DNA of 64,000 bases from Vitellaria paradoxa (GCA_019916065.1 CM034233.1:16845436-16909435), one strand, 5' to 3'. Shown: positions 11,850 to 24,750, counted from the first letter of the stretch. The notes: generated from the sequence alone by a model not told the origin. A program made the numbers and translations.

Positions 11850-14560
11850 TAGCTAGGTAAATTCTGGTGTATTCACTTGTGTGGTCGGCATGATTTCCTG
11901 ACCCCTTCAACACCATTAGGTAGCAAAGTAATACAGCATATTTTGGTAGTGGTAATAGTATCAGGGATTCTTCTTTGTTAGGCTTACATTGATTCCCACT
12001 GTGAAATACAACATTGTTAGTTGCTAAGAGTTTAAAATAGTAAATATAATGCAGCCTTTACTAATAAGGTAAACTACCCATTGTCAGATAGGCGTACTTG
12101 CTTGATTAAAAGGGGTGTGAGAAACCAATTCTCACATATATAATTTGTGACAATAAAGAATGTAGTGGACGAGTGGATCGACATTTTGTGCAAGGTTTCT
12201 TCTATTGGTAAGAATACATGACAAGCACACGACTTCCAAACCCAAAACATATGGATGGTAAGAACCAAAAGCAAGATGAGTCACATGACAAGGAAACTTA
12301 AAGAAAGTCGGCCTCTATATTTTCAAGTCTACCTCGTTATTATCCCCCTTCCAACTCCCCAGCCTATGAAAAGATAGTGATAGCACCACATGACCCTCAA
12401 AATTATTGGTACCATTCATATAAATTTCCCGTCACTCCAGCTCTTAGCAGTTGATTAGATCAGTGTCTCTCTCCATGTGTATCTCTCTAAAACTAATTAA
12501 TTTTTATTTGCGCGTCAAATGGGAAAACTCTAAAAGACTGAAAAGCATCTGCTCAAGCCATATTTGAACAATCTAACAATAGAAAACCTCAGAAAAAGGT
12601 GCCAACAGCCACCAATGATGTCCATAAGTTAAAATCAAGCAATATAGGAATCTGGTACAACACTAGCACAATCGATTCATGGACAAAAAAGGCACCACTT
12701 CTTAGACTTGCAACCACGTCCAAGACCTTCCCTTTCTGTATTATATACCTGAAACAAAAACATTTACTGAGTCGTGGAGCAACAGCAAATTAACTGCAAG
12801 GGTTGGCATATTCTTCTCACCAAACAAAAGTCAATAAAGTTATATCTTACACAAGAAAGAAGAACGCAGGAAGTTTTATTCTTGACAGGAATAGGTTTTG
12901 GAGGAGCATTCAGACATGGCAACCTTTTCAAACTGTTTGCGCAAAGGTTTGTGTTGATTAGAATGCCCGAAAAGTGTGGATGAAACCCATATTTTTCAGG
13001 CCTTGGGGCATTGTTATTATTGTGATTGTCCAGAATCAGCGTCCAATCAATATGTGGACCACAACATAAACCCTCAGAGTTTCCCAATTATAAACTAAGA
13101 ATATACAGTCAAACTATCAGGAACTAAGTACAAATATGTACAACTTTTATGAAGCTAGACATAAGTCAAAACCACCAAACAATCAAAGAAATTATTTACA
13201 AGGTGTAGATTCTGCCAAATTGGGAAACTGAAACGGAAGCTATATGTTAGGAAGAAGTTAAAATGTCCCCGCCTCTGATCATTACCATATGATGTCCTAT
13301 TTAATCTGTGATATTCTTAAGGTCTGCGTTTGGTGGGCAAAAAAAAAAAAATAGTCCTTTACATGCATCATGCCTAGAAGCTATGGAGATGGAAGGAAAA
13401 AAAAAAAAAAAAATTAGATAGGGGATAAAGATTGAAGTAAAATATGATAATCGGGAAACTGTTCATAGGAGACCAAGAAGGTGGTGTGGAGGCATTGACT
13501 AGTGATTTTCTCCCTGTAAACAAAACCTGAAGCTATATATGGTCTGCTCTTCTCTTGGAAACTAGAAATTGAACAAAATTACATCTTGACAAGCTAAAAG
13601 ACACACTAACGAAGAGATGACAACACAACAAATGAAAAGAACTTACTCTGAACTGGAAGTTTGAATGCATAGCCGTTGCTGAAATGCAGAATTGGGATTT
13701 ACCTCTTGGGCATTTGTTTATGTTACCTTCCTGGCGAAAAATCCCTAGACTCCTGTCTTAAAACAGGTCACTATTCTGATTTCCTTGAGGCTGCCACCAT
13801 AACAAAAATTCTAGTCCCACCCAGTCCTTGGTATTTGTCACCTACCACCAATAAATTTTGCTCCAAAGATTAACTGCATGCTTTATCAAGTGATTGCTTT
13901 CATAGGCATGGTAGCACCCTTTCTTGGCTTTGCAAGAACTGACTGCTGGCCATGGCTCATTTTTCATTGACATACCCCCAAAACCATTCACAATGGCATG
14001 GATATCCTACAGAAAGATGCCAGTACAGTTTGTAGGAATGAGTTGGTCAACATTAACCAAAACAGTTCTCAATTGTTATATTAGGTCCATCATTTTCTGT
14101 GCTGTCTTATCTTCACTACGACAGAATAAAGCTATCATCGTATCAATGATCAACCATCTTAAATCCCGTGAACGTATTTACTAAAAAGTGGGGCTCAAAT
14201 TATAGCTTATGTGGTTATGAAATTGCCACCATCGCATAAAATTCTGCCACATGCTAATTAATTTTCAAGTGGCCAGAAATTTCTATATATATCTTCCAAA
14301 CCTACAGCATCATAGATTCCTTTATAGGCTTGTAAACCATTTATACAACCAGCATCACCGACACAACTAATTCTTCAAATGTCCTCTTTACTGAGTTTCC
14401 TGCACACCCCATCTCTGCAGTTAAAAATTCAACCATGCAAATTAATATCTAGACATCTTGTCCAAACAGAAGGGGAACCACCGAGAATAGTGGAAATTTG
14501 TCTGCAAAAGGAGATTAACATAGTTATGTAAACATAAATAAAAACAATTAATCCATCCCT
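11850..14560. other. Non-coding region downstream of the polygalacturonase
   Basis: The first ~200 bp probably hold the polygalacturonase 3'UTR. The rest has scattered ORFs of 60-107 codons on both strands. None has a recognisable domain or credible splice partners. I find no gene. Confidence 0.5.
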
Positions 14561-14561
14561 T

Positions 14562-15470
14562 CTTTTTTCATAAATAAACAAAAAGTCTATTAAAAAAGTA
14601 TCGAGGGGATGCTGCCTAAGTACAAAAACCTCCACAAGAGGAGGCCTTGGAAAAAACAAAATCAACAAGTATCTATGTGATCTATATAGTGTAAGGATCC
14701 ATTCATGTCCGGCTCTTTGCTCCTCGACAACCAACTATACAAAAGGCCTAAAAAGCAACTCTTTGATCTCGAAAAGGAAGATCAGTGTCCCTAAAACATC
14801 TTTTGTTCCTCTCTTCCCAAATAAGCCATGTTAAACACATAGGAACCAGATTCCATGCATTCTTTTTGCTCTTTTGGATCCTCGCCCCCCCACCATTCCA
14901 ACAAGGTATGTTTCACCTTCTTTGGAAAAACCCAATCAACTCTGAAACATGACAGGGCCAGCTGCCACAGGTTGTTTGCCCATTGACAATGCACAAAAAG
15001 TGATCAATTGATTCTTCTCCTCTCTTGCATAGACTATACCAATTTACAAAAGTCAGATTTCTTCTTTTAATTTTATCAATTGCAAGCATTCTACCATGGA
15101 TCACGCACCAAACAAAGAAAGCCAACTTAGGGAGTGCCCAATCATGCCAAACCTTTATCCAGTGGAGGGATTGCACCTCTCCATCCCCTTTCAAAGCCTT
15201 GAGAAAGGATTTCACCTCAACTTGCCCGACTTTGTGAGGGGTCCAACGGACTCAATCCTCACCCCCCACACTGGTGACAGAGTAGAGGCTTCGATAAAGG
15301 CCCACCAGCTGATCCATCTCCCAGTCTTGCAAATTCCTCCTAAAATTAACTTGCCACACAGGGGAGCCATTATTGAGCTCAAAAAAATCTTCCACATAAC
15401 CATTTCTGCTCCTGGATAATGCAAAGATCCCTAGGAATTGCTCACTCAAAGCAGGACTAGCCAACTAAGG
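14562..15470 (-). mobile_element. Truncated L1-type LINE, RT zinc-binding region
   Basis: The minus strand carries the end of a LINE ORF2. Fragments in two frames read DWEMDQLVGLYRSLYS, then WALPKLAFFVWCVIHGRML, then NLTFVNWYSLCKRGEESIDHFL. This is the zf-RVT domain, with its C-x2-C and H-x3-C type ligands partly kept. A WVFPKKVKHTLLEWWGG tail follows, close to the tail of the LINE at 23615-24260 ([15 protein letters not shown]). Frameshifts and stops break the frame, and all upstream RT and endonuclease sequence is absent. The 3' end is A-rich near 14562. Confidence 0.75.
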
Positions 15471-17455
15471 ATCTTGCCTTTTTCCATACACATTATCACT
15501 TGCAAGAACTAAAAATGAACAAAAAATTAATAAAAATCTTAATGTATCACAGATACTTCATAGCATTAGTAATGCAGTGATCTAACTGGATTTGTGTCCG
15601 GAGAATCTGACAACAATACACACAGATCTGCTCGTCTCAGCATGAATTTAGGACATTCATCAGCTTCATGAGAAACACTAATCAAGAAAAAGTAACATCT
15701 CTTGAAAAGACAGTTTAAGAGCTTGCATACCAATCGCAAAAAAAATAGGATAGACACAAATTCCATGCAGCTGCGTAACCATAAAAAAATTCGACACATA
15801 ATCTAATTCTGGTTAAGGAAAAAGTGTCTCCAATCATAATACATCAGTGAGCTTTTTTTTTTTTTTTTTTTCAATTAATCAGGAAATCAGGGGATGAATA
15901 ACACTGTCAGTTTCAGCAACCTTTTTTGCTAGGATGAAACAAAGTCCAGCTGGGGCTAAAAAAAAAAAGGAAAAAAAAAATAATAAGTTCAGTCCTTGAT
16001 CAAGTTATTGCTGGTTTCTCCTGTCAGAACTTCCTCTTGGAGTCAATGTTATCAACTCTACCATGAAAATACATGAGTTTACACAACAACAAAATGACCA
16101 TCCACATAATATGTTCACAAGTCATCAAAGTCTTAAACGTCTCATTTTCATTAATAAGAAGTCAAGTATATACAATTCATTATAACAGAAATGGAACACA
16201 GCTAAAAGAGAGGAATTTGCCCAGACTAATACCTTCTGGACAGCAGAGAAGCGAGCCAAAAACCAAAGAACACATTGCAATGCAAGGCCACTCAGTGACA
16301 GGATTTCCATGGAGGCTTTCCTCATATTATGTGATCGATCAATCACAAACCATGCAATTCTACAGGTACCAGACTCACCCGCTCAAGAATTTAGCCACCT
16401 GCAGAACTTTCCGCTCAAATTCAACTTAAGCACATTCACAATTGAGATGATATGAAAGGAAAAGCTAACTCTGTCACACATACACAAGGGTTGATGAATC
16501 GCATCAGTGGATACTGGGAAATGGGACAAATGGTGGCTCTCGAGGCCTCAACTCATTACAAATGAAGAAGTATGCAGAGAATGAGACCTTTTGGTAATGA
16601 AGTGCAGCTGAGCAAAATCAATATCAATTGCAGGCCCAAAACATTTATTGTTTGCATAGAATAAGTGCATCCTGACAGCATAAATCTTTGCAGTAGTCAA
16701 CCCATACAACTTGTCATGCCATTTCTCTTTTAAAATTAAATAAAAAGTTTAAAAATGACCAAGAAAGAGCAAATGATTTTCTCAAGACATCTTCTTTCTT
16801 AAGCATCATTTTCTCAAGACATCTCTTTCTCAAGCGTCATGTTCTCAAAGCACCTAACTCCAGAATGTAGTATTTTCAAAAAAGGGGAGCAATTATTGTT
16901 GTGTATATAAGGGTGTAAAACACATGAGGAAAAATATATGTTATTTGCATGCCATCTCAGTAGAGTGTTGCAAACTTGAAATCACAACCACTAAGGAGAT
17001 TATTTTCCTCAAGGGTGAAAAAGCATTGTTTCACATTTGTTTATCCAGTTCACATGGATTAGCTCCAAATCATAACCCTTTTTTGGGTTATTCTGTTGCG
17101 TAAGATTCTGAACTGCTGCTAAATAATTTACATTTCATTTCAAAAAAATACGCTCTGACAGCCATATAAGAACATAATGGAAAAACAGGCCAATAGCTGA
17201 ATGGAAAGAGTCTTAAAACAGTACGATGATGGAAAAGAAACGCTATTAATTCTTTAATTTGCAAAGTGAAAGTCACAGATTAATTCACCGCTTCATAGAA
17301 ACAATGCCCATTCCAGGAAGTAATTGGGACAAAAGAGAAGGAGCTTCAAAAGAAGAAAAACAATCAACAACATCAAAACTATTTGCCCCCAAAATTCCAA
17401 CTTTTATCCTTCTATGCAATACATGCGTGCGAATCTTCGCATCCAAGTCCATTTA
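15471..17455. other. Non-coding region 3' of the PP1 inhibitor gene
   Basis: No protein or RNA gene recognised. There are long T and A runs near 15851-15870 and 15960-15980. Near 16775-16860 an imperfect ~35-bp tandem repeat is built on TTTTCTCAAGACATC. The right edge may include the 3'UTR of the minus-strand gene ending at 17456. Confidence 0.5.
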
Positions 17456-17821
17456 TCAATTTGCCCCGTTACTGTTCGAACAGCAACCACCATCGTGGTC
17501 GTGATTGTGATTGTGATCGTGATCCTTGTTAGGACGATCAATGGTATCGTCATCGCTGTCGTCCTCGTCGAAGGGCTTCTCCTTGTGAAATATGCAGCAT
17601 TTCTTGGAGCTCTTCTTCTGGAGGAACTCGTTGTCGACGGTGCCTTCCTTCCACGTGACCTTCTTCTTCTTTCGGTTGAGCCGCAGCGTTAGGGTTTGCG
17701 GAGGCTGTTGCTGGGAAGAAGAGGAAGGGGATGGAGAGGATTGATCTAAAGTCAGGGTTGTGGTTCCAGTGACTGTGGATGGTCCCAATTGCCTTGCGGT
17801 GCTGCTCATTGCTCTCGCCAT
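17456..17821 (-). CDS. INH3: Protein phosphatase 1 inhibitor-3 (PPP1R11/Ypi1 family)
   Basis: A single exon of 121 aa, close to the family's usual 105-130. The product should bind and restrain the catalytic subunit of type 1 protein phosphatase, mainly in the nucleus. The diagnostic block is present: basic LRLNRKKKK, then KVTW (the RVxF-type PP1 docking motif), then [20 protein letters not shown]. Its SSK-CC portion corresponds to the cysteine motif of animal I3 that reaches the PP1 active site. The N-terminus is Ser/Thr/Gln-rich, and the C-terminus is acidic and then His/Asp-rich ([14 protein letters not shown]). The start at 17821 is chosen over an in-frame ATG at 17857 because related proteins begin near [12 protein letters not shown] sequence; a 12-residue longer form cannot be excluded. 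The chief evidence is the core motif, which is highly characteristic. Confidence 0.9.
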   Translation of the reverse strand: MARAMSSTARQLGPSTVTGTTTLTLDQSSPSPSSSSQQQPPQTLTLRLNRKKKKVTWKEGTVDNEFLQKKSSKKCCIFHKEKPFDEDDSDDDTIDRPNKDHDHNHNHDHDGGCCSNSNGAN

Positions 17822-18720
17822 CTTCGCCCGATCTAAGATTCGGAAATTCCACTGCAATTTGAAGGCGGCGCGTTGGAGGGGGAAGAGAAGAATATGCCGA
17901 GAGGTTCGGTGAGCCCATTGGGTCGCTCCATCGGATATTTTAATCCGATTCGGGTAATCGTTCTACCATGCGGCTATGCCAACTGTCCGTTTGGACGGTA
18001 GATCTGGAGCATTGGACGTAAAATAGTTGTCATTCGATGATTTTTTTTTCCTTTCTTTTTTTTTTTATAAATAAATCTATTTACATTTCACAATTAAATT
18101 TTTGCATTCAATTTTATTTTTTTTCATATATAAAATTATATAACTATCATCTTTTTTTTCTTATTACAAATTGTTTTTGTAACAAAATTAGTTTTTTAAA
18201 ATAATTATAATAAATAATAAAATTTGTGAAGATAATTAAAAAAAAATCAAAATCATTTTAACTTAAGTTGTGTACCACGCAGAATAGTGAGGACAAAATA
18301 TTAAAAAGAAAAATTGTTGTTCAACTTAAAAAAAAAAAAAACAAACACAATTTATGAAAGTAAGCCTAATTGCATTGCTAGCCCATGTGGGTCGGCCCAT
18401 GTTATTGAGGCCCGGTTTGGTATACTTTCAAAAATTTCAAACTTTTTTCAATTTTAAATTTTTTCTAATTTTCTCTTATTTTTTTTCCACTAAAATTTAT
18501 CAAGCACCAAAAAAAAAAAAAAAAAAGAGTTATCACACACACAACCATTAAATTTTGGAATATTATTTTAGCTTTTGCAATTTTTATCAAATACTTAATT
18601 TTATTTTTTAAATGATGCGTGTTAATATCAAAACAAAAATTATAAATATTTTTAATTTTCTAAATGAATTTTAAATAAAATAATATTTTAAATAAATATG
18701 AAATAATATTTCAAAGAGCT
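17822..18720. other. Upstream region of INH3 and AT-rich DNA
   Basis: This includes the probable 5' leader and promoter of the minus-strand inhibitor gene (GC-richer, to about 17990). AT-rich sequence with homopolymer runs follows. Near 18410 a GGCCCGGTTTGGTATAC phrase resembles a MITE end, but I cannot find its partner. Confidence 0.45.
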
Positions 18721-18721
18721 A

Positions 18722-19582
18722 TGGGTGCATTTGGTTTGCTTATAAACTATAAAAATTTCTGAAAATCTGTAAAGGCTCGATTGGATGGTACTAAAATTTT
18801 AGGAGAATAAGTTTTAGAGATGGTATAAGATAAAAGGATGTATTATTTTTAGAGAGTTGGCCCACATTTATGTAATGTTTATGGAGGGGGATAACTTTTT
18901 ACTTGGTTTGGATGTTTTATAAGTAAGAGTAGCTGAATGATGGAAAAACCAGTCAAATAACTCTTTTGTCCTTGTAGTGTTCCAAACTTGGTTACCCATT
19001 AAATTAAATATTAAATTACAAAACTCACTCTATTTAATTATCTTTGGACAATTTGAAGTTATATTATTTATCTCATTGAAATTTTAATTTTTTATAAATT
19101 TATTTAAAAAAACTTTTTTTTAATATGTACTTTTAAATGGTTGGTTATTATTCAAAATTTTTTAATTATATTTATTTTGACTTGTTGGTCTATCTATTAT
19201 TTTTTTATTAGCATTATTTTTATTTTGATCAAGTTAACAATACAGTTAACAAGAGGTAAAAATGTCAAAAGTAATTAACTTAAAGGAGAATAATTTTTGA
19301 CTAACCTCAAGAGTATCCAAAAATTATCCCCCAAGGGGAAGAAAAATGTGGGATCCATGCCAAAATTTATCCCGAGGGGGGAATTGGCTTACCAAACAAT
19401 GGCAAAAGTGTGGGACTCACACTTATGACTGAGTATTAGTTTTGGAGGGAGGTTTTGACTGAATCAAAGCAGGCCTTAAAAGTTATTCATTTTTTATCTC
19501 ACTGCACGAATTACGAACTCATAATTTATTTTACTTTATCTCATTTTTTCTCAATTTTTACCGCTCTAAACACACTCTAAAC
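18722..19582. mobile_element. Short MITE split by a nested element
   Basis: The left part (18722-18772) reads like the start of the small MITE at 22716-22874: TGCATTTGG, then AAATTTCTGAAAATCTGTAAA. The right part (19477-19582) continues it: AGTTATTCATTTTTTATC, then CTCTAAACACACTC. The two halves join at the nested insertion's TAA duplication to give an uninterrupted MITE of about 155 bp. Confidence 0.6.
18773..19476. mobile_element. MITE with TAA target duplication, nested in another MITE
   Basis: The ends are AGGCTCGATTGGAT and, reverse-complemented, AGGCCTGCTTTGATT. TAA flanks both sides (18770-18772 and 19477-19479). The element is 704 bp with no coding capacity, so it is non-autonomous. 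The TAA duplication and AGGC..T termini suit a PIF/Harbinger relative. Removing it restores the interrupted host MITE, which independently supports the boundaries. Confidence 0.7.
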
Positions 19583-19892
19583 AAACAAGATGATGAGATG
19601 AAATTGTAAGTATACTTATTTCACTCCATTTTCAAGGGTAGTAAACGGGCCTTGTAGCGAGGGCAATCGTGTTCTAAACCCTCTGCTCTTTCTGGGCCCC
19701 TGTTTCCAAACACTTCCTCGGCTGCAGTTGAAAAAGCACTCCCGCCACAGGGAAAGGTCGTCATCTTATCCTGCCAGATAACGAAATCCCAAATCAGTAT
19801 TTTCAATGCCTAAGCCAAAAAAGAAAACTCCCATGTCTCTAGCTTCGGAGCGAATTCTGAGACCGTTCTAGTCTTCGTTGCACAGCAAAGCA

Positions 19893-22800
19893 ATGGCGGA
19901 GAACGACGTCAACACCATGAGGAGGAGATTGGCCTCTGTTGCCGGCCACCTTGCTCCCGTTCATTCCTCTCCGAGCAGTGGGGGTTCGATTAGGCCGCTT
20001 GGTTGCAGTGCTTCAACGAAGGGCGATAGGTATCATCGGATACACGGAGAGGTCCCGACCCACATGCCTGTTTGGAGAGTTGTCCCTTGTGACGAAAATG
20101 GAAAGGAGTTCACGGACATAATCTATGAGAAAGCTGTTGGGGAAGCCATTGCAAAGGTCAGTGCTTGATTCAGCAGAGAATTGAGTGAATCTGTAGATGC
20201 TGCCTTTTTTTTTTTAATTATTATGCATGGTTCCCGGGGCTGTTGCTTGTTACTTTGTACTGGTTTGTGCTCTTTGAAAATGTAAATGACTCATAGGTGA
20301 TGCTAGATGTTTCGCACTCCAACTGTTTGAAAGTGGAACAAATGAATTCCGAGGAATTTGGGCATTGATTTGCTCGTAGGTTTTAGTTCAATGTTGTGGA
20401 TGTGCAATTGGAATTACCACACATTGAGCTGTCATATCAAATAATGTATGGAAAAAATAATTTTGAGAATAATTTAGTATTTTCTTACAAAATTGAATAT
20501 CATTCCTGTACCTTTGGACATCAGTGATTCAGTATCATGTTCCCGAGTGTCTGGAGCATAAGATGTCAATAGGGAGAAGAACATTTCTATATCCACGGTC
20601 CAAATGGCTGTATCCATAGTGTCCTTGTTCACTTGAAAGTTAGCTGTAAATGCACTACTGTTTGTTTGTCTAGAGAAAAATTCACTTCCTTAGGCAATTT
20701 TGTTTGTTAAGTGTATATTTAGATGGAAGGTTCTGCGAGGGTGTACTTTCACTTTCAAATTTATACTATATTAGGCATGAGACTTCTTCCAGGTGGTTTA
20801 TTGGTATGCTGAATTGCAAAAAAAACTTAGAAATTTTGTGCTTTCCCTTTGTTATAGACTTATAGTAACACAAACCTGTGAAATTTGAGAAACAATAAGT
20901 TCCACAAGCCTTTGTTTCTGCTGCTACAGTTGCTGCTGTTACAAATTTATTTTTCTTGTTTTGAATTGATTGTTTAATCCATCTATAACTGCTTGAAACC
21001 TCCTTTAAATGATTTTAGCTAATTGTTAGAAGTCAAGCCAAGAGTGCCTATCTGGACCTTCTATCTTGTCATTGTTATATTTTACATCATTCTGTGTAGA
21101 TTACAATCAACAGGCCAGAGCGCAGAAATGCTTTTCGACCACATACAGTTAAGGAGCTAATGCATGCATTTAATGATGCGAGACACGATAGTTCTGTGGG
21201 GGTCATCATTCTTACTGGAAAGGTAACTTTCACCACATTCACTTGATTATGTAATGGAGAAACTTGTAAAGCAAAATTAGAGTTAATGGAATAACTCTCG
21301 GGGATGCCTACCAATTAAATTACCTAAATCTCTCTTATTTAGCAGATGATATAATCCTGGACTAACTATGCTCTGATTCAGCAGTCAATAATGTAAATTA
21401 AGAAACAACAAAGGTTAGTGAAATTATCTTCAATATGCACTCTCAAAATCATGATGCATTTGCTCTGGTTTGCCTATGTGAGAATCGCATGTGACTGGTT
21501 CTCAGCTTAAAAATTCAGTTCATAAGCTCATGACCTCCTTTGTATCCGGGGAAGTAGTAGGTTTTTCGGATATATTTTTAATACTTTATAATGTGCAAAA
21601 ATGTTGATTGTATTATTATATTTTTCATTTCCATGAGGATTTTCCATAGCCCAATAGTAACTGGAAATTGAGACTTCCTTTTTAATGGTCACATAAAAAG
21701 TGTAAACTTTGCCTTGATAACCAAACACTGAATCACGAGCTAGCCAAGACCAACAAGAGCTTAAATTTGATAATCATTAAATTTATCTTCTACTTGGCAA
21801 GCCAAATTTTCTATAGAGTAGTGTAGGTTGCAATATTGAACTCTTCTTTCCTACAATTAATTGCTTTTTAGTTAGTAAGTGGAATTCCGAATTTCTTCTT
21901 TCTAGAAAAGGTTCTACCAATTTCTGATTTTGGACCACCCTGATTTATTGCAACCCACGGGAACTTCTTAAGTGTTTGTTGCTGCTGTTGCAGGGAACCA
22001 AGGCTTTTTGTAGTGGTGGTGATCAAGCATTGAGAAGCAAAGATGGCTATGCTGACAATGAGAATCCTGCTAACCTGAATGTTCTAGATTTACAGGTGAA
22101 GAACTTAACCTGATAAAACTGATCCTATGTATTTAAAGCCATGGATGGTTGTAAATCATTTGCATCTTTCCTTTTTATGTTCTAAGTTTTAACAAGGAAA
22201 AACTTCAACTGATGAAAAGGTACCAACTAGTCTCCTGGAAAATTGGACAGCAAGTTACACCTCACTTCTTTCTCCTGTTATGGTTTATATTCATAATTAC
22301 TTTCCGCTTACAAACAGGTGCATATTCGACGTCTACCAAAACCTGTGATTGCAATGGTAATCTCTCTCCCACATTAATACTTTACAATCCACTTTGTGTT
22401 CACTTGTTTGGGATTTCATATTATCTTACTTTCTTGAAACAAGGTTGCAGGTTATGCTGTTGGGGGAGGACATGTATTGCATATGGTCTGTGATTTGACA
22501 ATTGCAGCAGATAATGCTGTTTTTGGTCAGACGGGTCCAAAGGTGCTTCTGTCTTTCTATATATGTGTAAATGTTGTTATATTTTTGGTAGTTTAAAAAA
22601 CTAGCAGTTTGAAGAGGTGCTTCATTAACCAACATGGATAAAACTTTATAAAAGCACATTAACCTCGTAATTTGTTTCTCATTTTGATCATATCACATGC
22701 CAATTGATGTATATAAAGTGTGTTCGGTGCACTGAAAAATGCTGAAAAACTCTAAAAATCTCTAAAAACTTCTAAAAGTTATTCACTTTTTATGTTACTA

Positions 22801-24750
22801 CACGAATTACAAACTCACAAATTATCTCAAATTATTTCACTTTATCTCATTTTTTGTCACTCCAAACACACTCACAGTTGGCATTGAGGTGATATCAGGC
22901 AATTAAGAATCTGATCATTCTCTCATCTCGAGAGATAATTGTAGTAAGTGGCTGTACTTTGGACACAACCTCCCATTAGTATTAACACGTGATTTTGCTT
23001 CAGTATATGCATTAGTTTGACCCTGAATGCCATCATCTCACGTGTTAGTGTCTTTATACCAACCAGAGTCTAGCAAAGATAAGCAAGTGATGCCATTGTT
23101 TTGCCTCACTGCTCTGAAACTTGATCACAAATGTTTTATCCCTGCCTTGTTGCAGGTTGGAAGCTTTGATGGTGGTTATGGAAGTTCAATAATGTCCCGT
23201 TTGGTAGGTTTTGATGGTGGAGGTGGTTTTTATTTTAACAAAACCTTTTAGTAAGAAAATCAATAATGGGATTTCCATGAGTTAACCTATTTCTTTCCGT
23301 TTTATTTTGAATAGCAGCTAGGCCACATGGGAATATCAACATAAGGAGCATTTTTACAGCTAACTCGTATATTTCTTTTGTGCATTTTGAATTCTGTTTG
23401 AATAGGTTGGGCCTAAAAAAGCACGTGAAATGTGGTTCCTGACAAGGTTTTACACTGCTTCCGAAGCAGAGAAAATGGGACTTGTCAACACAGTTGTCCC
23501 GGTGAGTTCACATATCTTCCGTTGTTTTGTGAGTGTATTTTGCTTTTATTTCATGCCTATAGGCCTTAAATCTATTTTATCCTACTCTTTGGGAGATTGA
23601 AAATATTCCTATAAATAAAATTTGCCGTTTCTTTTGGATCTCAAACTCTTGCACATCTAAACAATTTTTGTCAATTTTGCATTGGCGGAGGGAGGAGAAT
23701 CAGAGTTTTCATGGGCAAAGATTTGGAGATGTGGGGCTCGGCCCAAGGTAGCTTTTTGTTTTAGTGCTTGGTGCATAGGAAAACTCTTATGATTGACAAC
23801 TTAAGGAGAAGGGGAATGGTACTGGTGAATCAATGTTGCCTTTGCAAAAAAAGCGTAATTGATCACTTGTTCATGGATTGTTTGTGGGTGGAGGAACTTT
23901 GGAACCTCGCTTTATCCCGATTGGGCGTAGATTGGGTTTTCCAAAGGAAGGTACAATTTTGTTTGGAATGGTGGTGGGCAGCGAGAATGCCAAAGCATAG
24001 GAGGAAGGTGTGGGATCTTATACTCTTTTGTATTTTTAGGTTGATTTGGGGGGAGAGAAATAATAGATACTCTATGTTTCTTTTGTATAGGGTGATAAGT
24101 TGCTTTTTGTCTTCTTTAGCCAGGCGATTAGAGGGATAAAGAGCCCGAGTTGTTCTCGTTTTTAAATTTTGTAGATAGCCTCGAATTGTAATTGACCTTT
24201 GGGTTGCCGTTGCATCTTTTTGGTGCTTTTTTAATAAAATTTGATTACTTATCAAAAAAATAAAATTTTGTTGACTTTTGTACAGTTAGAGAGGCTAGAA
24301 AATGAAACAGTCAAGTGGTGTCGAGAAATCCTGAGAAACAGTCCAACTGCAATCAGAGTGCTCAAATCTGCTCTTAATGCAGTTGATGATGGGCATGCTG
24401 GACTCCAGGTTATCTCTAATTCCAACTTTCTTAATGATATCATGGCAAGCTGTTACAGTCAAATGGCTGCAGTTGTGGACTTCATTGGTGCGATAATGGC
24501 ATCTACTGTAAACGAGCCCTCCATTGTAGCAGTTTATGTCTTTCTTTCTTTCTTTTCTTTCCTTTTTTTTTTATTCCAATATTTTATACCCTCTGGGTTC
24601 TATTTATTTTATTTTATTTCATTTTCTTTGCAGGGACTTGCTGGAGATGCCACTCTTTTATTCTACGGAACAGAGGAAGGTAACGAGGGAAAGACAGCTT
24701 ATATGGAACACAGACGCCCAGATTTCTCAAAATTCCCCCCACGACCTTAA
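19893..24750 (+). CDS. MENB: 1,4-dihydroxy-2-naphthoyl-CoA synthase (naphthoate synthase), nine exons
   Basis: The exons are 19893-20156, 21100-21222, 21994-22095, 22318-22356, 22444-22542, 23156-23203, 23406-23501, 24286-24408 and 24634-24750. All are GT-AG and all are phase 0, giving 336 aa, the usual plant length. The enzyme closes the second ring of phylloquinone by converting o-succinylbenzoyl-CoA to 1,4-dihydroxy-2-naphthoyl-CoA. It has the crotonase fold: [16 protein letters not shown], oxyanion-hole FCSGGDQ, then [36 protein letters not shown] and C-terminal [19 protein letters not shown]. The N-terminus carries RLASVAGHL, which fits the PTS2 rule (RL-x5-HL), so peroxisomal import is expected, as for the Arabidopsis enzyme. 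Exon 4 is a 39-bp microexon, and intron 7 holds a LINE. No frameshifts were found. Confidence 0.95.
22716..22874. mobile_element. Short MITE in MENB intron 5
   Basis: GTGTGTTCGG at the left faces CCAAACACAC at the right, an inverted repeat. Between them lie the CTAAAAATCTCTAAAAAC and TTTATCTCATTTTTTGTC phrases shared with the split MITE at 18722-19582. It is about 155 bp with no coding capacity. A target duplication is not clear. Confidence 0.55.
23615..24260 (+). mobile_element. Truncated L1-type LINE in MENB intron 7
   Basis: The sense-strand remnant of ORF2 reads [17 protein letters not shown], then [20 protein letters not shown], then [20 protein letters not shown]. This is the RT zinc-binding (zf-RVT) region with its conserved Cys/His pattern. 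[14 protein letters not shown] tail and stop follow near 24139, then a 3'UTR and a TTACTTATC-A7 end. One frameshift separates the first two blocks. ATAAAATTT occurs just before and just after it, a possible target duplication. It is oriented with the gene but lies fully inside the intron. Confidence 0.78.

Noticed and set aside
12764..13087. 107-codon minus-strand ORF
   Set aside because: No domain, no splice context and no codon pattern distinguishing it from chance.
17550..17918. Overlapping ORF on the same strand as INH3
   Set aside because: Out-of-frame shadow of the INH3 exon with no family resemblance.
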